NCBI GenBank assembly: GCA_022865725.1
Contig: JALHTP010000363.1
Span: forward strand, 1-7,040
Direction: 5' to 3'
DNA from: Methyloceanibacter sp.
Lineage (GTDB): Bacteria; Pseudomonadota; Alphaproteobacteria; Rhizobiales; Methyloligellaceae
Length of the DNA: 7,040 bases
Part shown: positions 6,013 to 7,040 of the stretch, one piece after another
How the letters are laid out: each line of letters starts with the position of its first letter
Numbering within the stretch: the stretch's first letter is position 1
Notes under the pieces: model-generated
Seen by the model: the letters and a program-made list of their open reading frames with translations, nothing else
Database searches by the model: none
What the model was told of the DNA's origin: nothing
Made by a program: the position numbers and the translations under genes

Positions 6013-6477
6013 CTAGCCGCCAAGCCGCTCAAGCAACCGGTCGATGAACGGCGACTGCCCCGGCAGGATCTTCTCCCGCGCTTCGCCGGGCGCGAACCAC
6101 TGCGCCCGGTCGATCTCGGGAAAGGATTGCATCCGCCCGGTCTTCGGGGGCCATCCCAGCTCGAAAGGATTGGATTTCAGGGTCGCGGGATCGAAGTCGC
6201 CGGGAAGCGCGAAGGCCGTGATGACCTTCCGGCTCGGCTGCAGCAGCACGCCGAGCGGCAGGAACGAGCTTTGCGGCGGGGACACGCCGAGCTCTTCCTC
6301 GAACTCGCGCCTGGCGACGGTGAGCGGGTCCTCGCCTTGGTCGTATTCGCCCTTGGGGATCGACCAGGCGCCCAAATCCTTCTTCGCCCAGAACGGACCG
6401 CCGGGATGCACCAGCAGGAGCTCGAGCGCCTGTGCGGACCCGCGATACATCAAGATGCCGGCGCTTAGCCTGGTCAT
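6013..6477 (-). CDS. NUDIX-family NTP pyrophosphohydrolase (COG4119-like)
   Basis: This 154-residue cytosolic hydrolase carries a complete Nudix box at residues 43-65. G43 and E49 open it, and REFEEELGV (57-65) supplies the metal-binding glutamates of the GX5EX7REUXEEXGU signature. The lead-in WSIPKGEYDQGEDP and the N-terminal MTRLSAGILMYR resemble the predicted NTP pyrophosphohydrolase group COG4119, whose substrates are poorly defined. Candidates from the wider superfamily are damaged nucleotides, dinucleoside polyphosphates or nucleotide sugars. The length is normal for a single-domain Nudix protein. The ATG at 6477 is the only good start, preceded by a weak GGA-containing site. It is the first gene past the rRNA-operon terminator, whose T-run lies only about 22 bases before the ATG. 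Its promoter must therefore overlap the terminator, or it depends on read-through from the rRNA operon. Confidence 0.9.
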   Translation of the reverse strand: MTRLSAGILMYRGSAQALELLLVHPGGPFWAKKDLGAWSIPKGEYDQGEDPLTVARREFEEELGVSPPQSSFLPLGVLLQPSRKVITAFALPGDFDPATLKSNPFELGWPPKTGRMQSFPEIDRAQWFAPGEAREKILPGQSPFIDRLLERLGG

Positions 6478-6498
6478 TTCCGGCCGGAGCCTAGACGC

Positions 6499-6534
6499 AA
6501 AAAAGCCGCCGCGGAAATGATCCGGCGGCGGCTT
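6499..6534 (-). terminator. Intrinsic terminator of the rRNA operon
   Basis: On the minus strand, AAGCCGCCGCCGGA and TCCGCGGCGGCTT pair as a GC-rich stem of about 13 bp with one bulged C and a short loop (TCATT). The stem runs into a run of six T (A's at 6499-6504 on the plus strand). This is a textbook Rho-independent terminator, about 135 bases downstream of 5S. No other gene lies between it and 5S, so it should end the rRNA transcript. It also insulates the NUDIX gene. Confidence 0.88.
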
Positions 6535-6668
6535 GTCGCGCTCGTGGCAAAGCCAACGATCGTGAAAGAGGGGAATAATCTCGATGAGGGCTTCTCAGCC
6601 CAATTTGCGTCCGCGCTCATATAGGCCAGAGGCCGGTAGCGCAACATTCTTGACACCGTCCTTGGCAA
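6535..6668 (-). other. rRNA operon 3' trailer without a tRNA gene
   Basis: These 134 bases between 5S and the terminator contain no recognisable tRNA, open frame or repeat, apart from the left arm of the 5S processing stem (6650-6663). Many rhizobial rRNA operons carry tRNA-fMet here. I searched for its conserved 3' end (CCCCCGCAACCA) and T-loop motif and did not find them. Confidence 0.6.
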
Positions 6669-6803
6669 GCCTGGCGATGACCTACTCTCCCGCGCCTTAA
6701 GACGCAGTACCATCGGCGCTGGAGCTTTTCACGGCCGAGTTCGGGATGGGATCGGGTGTTCACGCTCCGCCAATATCACCAGGCCAGCGAAGGACGGTGT
6801 CAA
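6650..6803 (-). repeat. 14-bp perfect inverted repeat flanking 5S (pre-5S processing stem)
   Basis: TTGACACCGTCCTT at 6650-6663 is the exact reverse complement of AAGGACGGTGTCAA at 6790-6803. The two arms bracket the 5S gene and would form a long duplex in the precursor RNA, extended inward by the terminal pairing of 5S itself (GCCTGG with CCAGGC). Such stems are normal substrates for double-strand-specific or single-strand endonucleases (RNase III, RNase E) during 5S maturation. The specific enzyme here is not shown. Confidence 0.8.
6669..6784 (-). rRNA. rrf: 5S ribosomal RNA
   Basis: About 116 bases on the minus strand begin GCCTGGTGATATTGGCG. They contain the conserved blocks ACCCGATCCCATCCCGAACT, CGGCCGTGAAA and GCGCCGATGGTACT, then GGGAGAGTAGGTC, and close with CGCCAGGC pairing to the 5' end. 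Length, block order and terminal helix are all as expected for alphaproteobacterial 5S. The ends are placed on the terminal helix and may be off by one to three bases. It follows the 23S gene after about 104 bases. Confidence 0.93.
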
Positions 6804-6818
6804 ATTTGGTCTTAACAT

Positions 6819-6874
6819 GCCTCGCCTCCTTTGCCCTCAAGTAGCGCGAAGCGCGGTAGGGCAAAAAGAGAGGC
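6819..6874 (-). repeat. Structured hairpin in the 23S-5S spacer
   Basis: The 23S-5S spacer contains nested inverted repeats. GCCTC (6819-6823) pairs with GAGGC (6870-6874), TTTGCCCT (6830-6837) with AGGGCAAA (6858-6865), and CGCG (6845-6848) with CGCG (6852-6855) at the tip. The result is a long, interrupted hairpin. It most likely guides cleavage that separates 23S from 5S; no gene is encoded in it. Confidence 0.55.
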
Positions 6875-6888
6875 ACTGACAATGAAAG

Positions 6889-7040
<152 letters not shown>

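Noticed and set aside
6474..6713. Minus-strand open frame across the terminator and 5S 3' end
   Set aside because: It overlaps the rRNA trailer, terminator and 5S, so it is structural RNA sequence rather than coding.

Overview
This window appears to be chromosomal DNA from an alphaproteobacterium, most likely of the order Hyphomicrobiales (Rhizobiales). The evidence is high GC with strong G/C preference at third codon positions, an alphaproteobacterial-looking 23S 3' end and 5S, and proteins typical of rhizobia and their relatives. No genus can be assigned from the sequence alone. It is an ordinary chromosomal neighbourhood; I see no phage, transposase, CRISPR array or toxin-antitoxin module.

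Left part (about 82-3721): an envelope-modification cassette arranged around a divergent promoter region. On the minus strand, in transcription order, lie a family 2 glycosyltransferase (2088-1291), a three-helix LAB_N membrane protein (1277-948) and a PAP2 phosphatase (892-119). On the plus strand lies a polytopic GT39/ArnT-type glycosyltransferase (2213-3721). The logical division of labour is as follows. The GT2 enzyme with its LAB_N partner loads a sugar onto a polyprenyl phosphate. The GT39 protein transfers that sugar on the periplasmic side, to lipid A or core or another acceptor. The PAP2 enzyme removes a phosphate from lipid A or recycles a polyprenyl pyrophosphate. The 124-base intergenic region carries a 22-base imperfect palindrome that could be a shared operator. 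The PAP2 stop codon lies inside a decayed 3' fragment of an initiator tRNA gene (82-127).

Middle part (3728-6477): three minus-strand genes. In transcription order they are a NUDIX hydrolase (6477-6013), an exported YcbB-type L,D-transpeptidase (5860-4502) and a PCu(A)C-type periplasmic copper chaperone (4228-3728). They are spaced too widely to be one tight operon.

Right part (6499-7040): the 3' end of an rRNA operon on the minus strand. It contains the 23S 3' end (running off the window), a structured 23S-5S spacer, a 5S gene bracketed by a perfect 14-bp inverted repeat, and a strong T-run terminator at 6499-6534. The initiator tRNA that commonly follows 5S in rhizobial rRNA operons is absent here. 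A degraded piece of the same tRNA, in the same orientation, lies about 6.5 kb away at the other edge of the window. This is the most intriguing structural observation, although its origin is inferred rather than shown.
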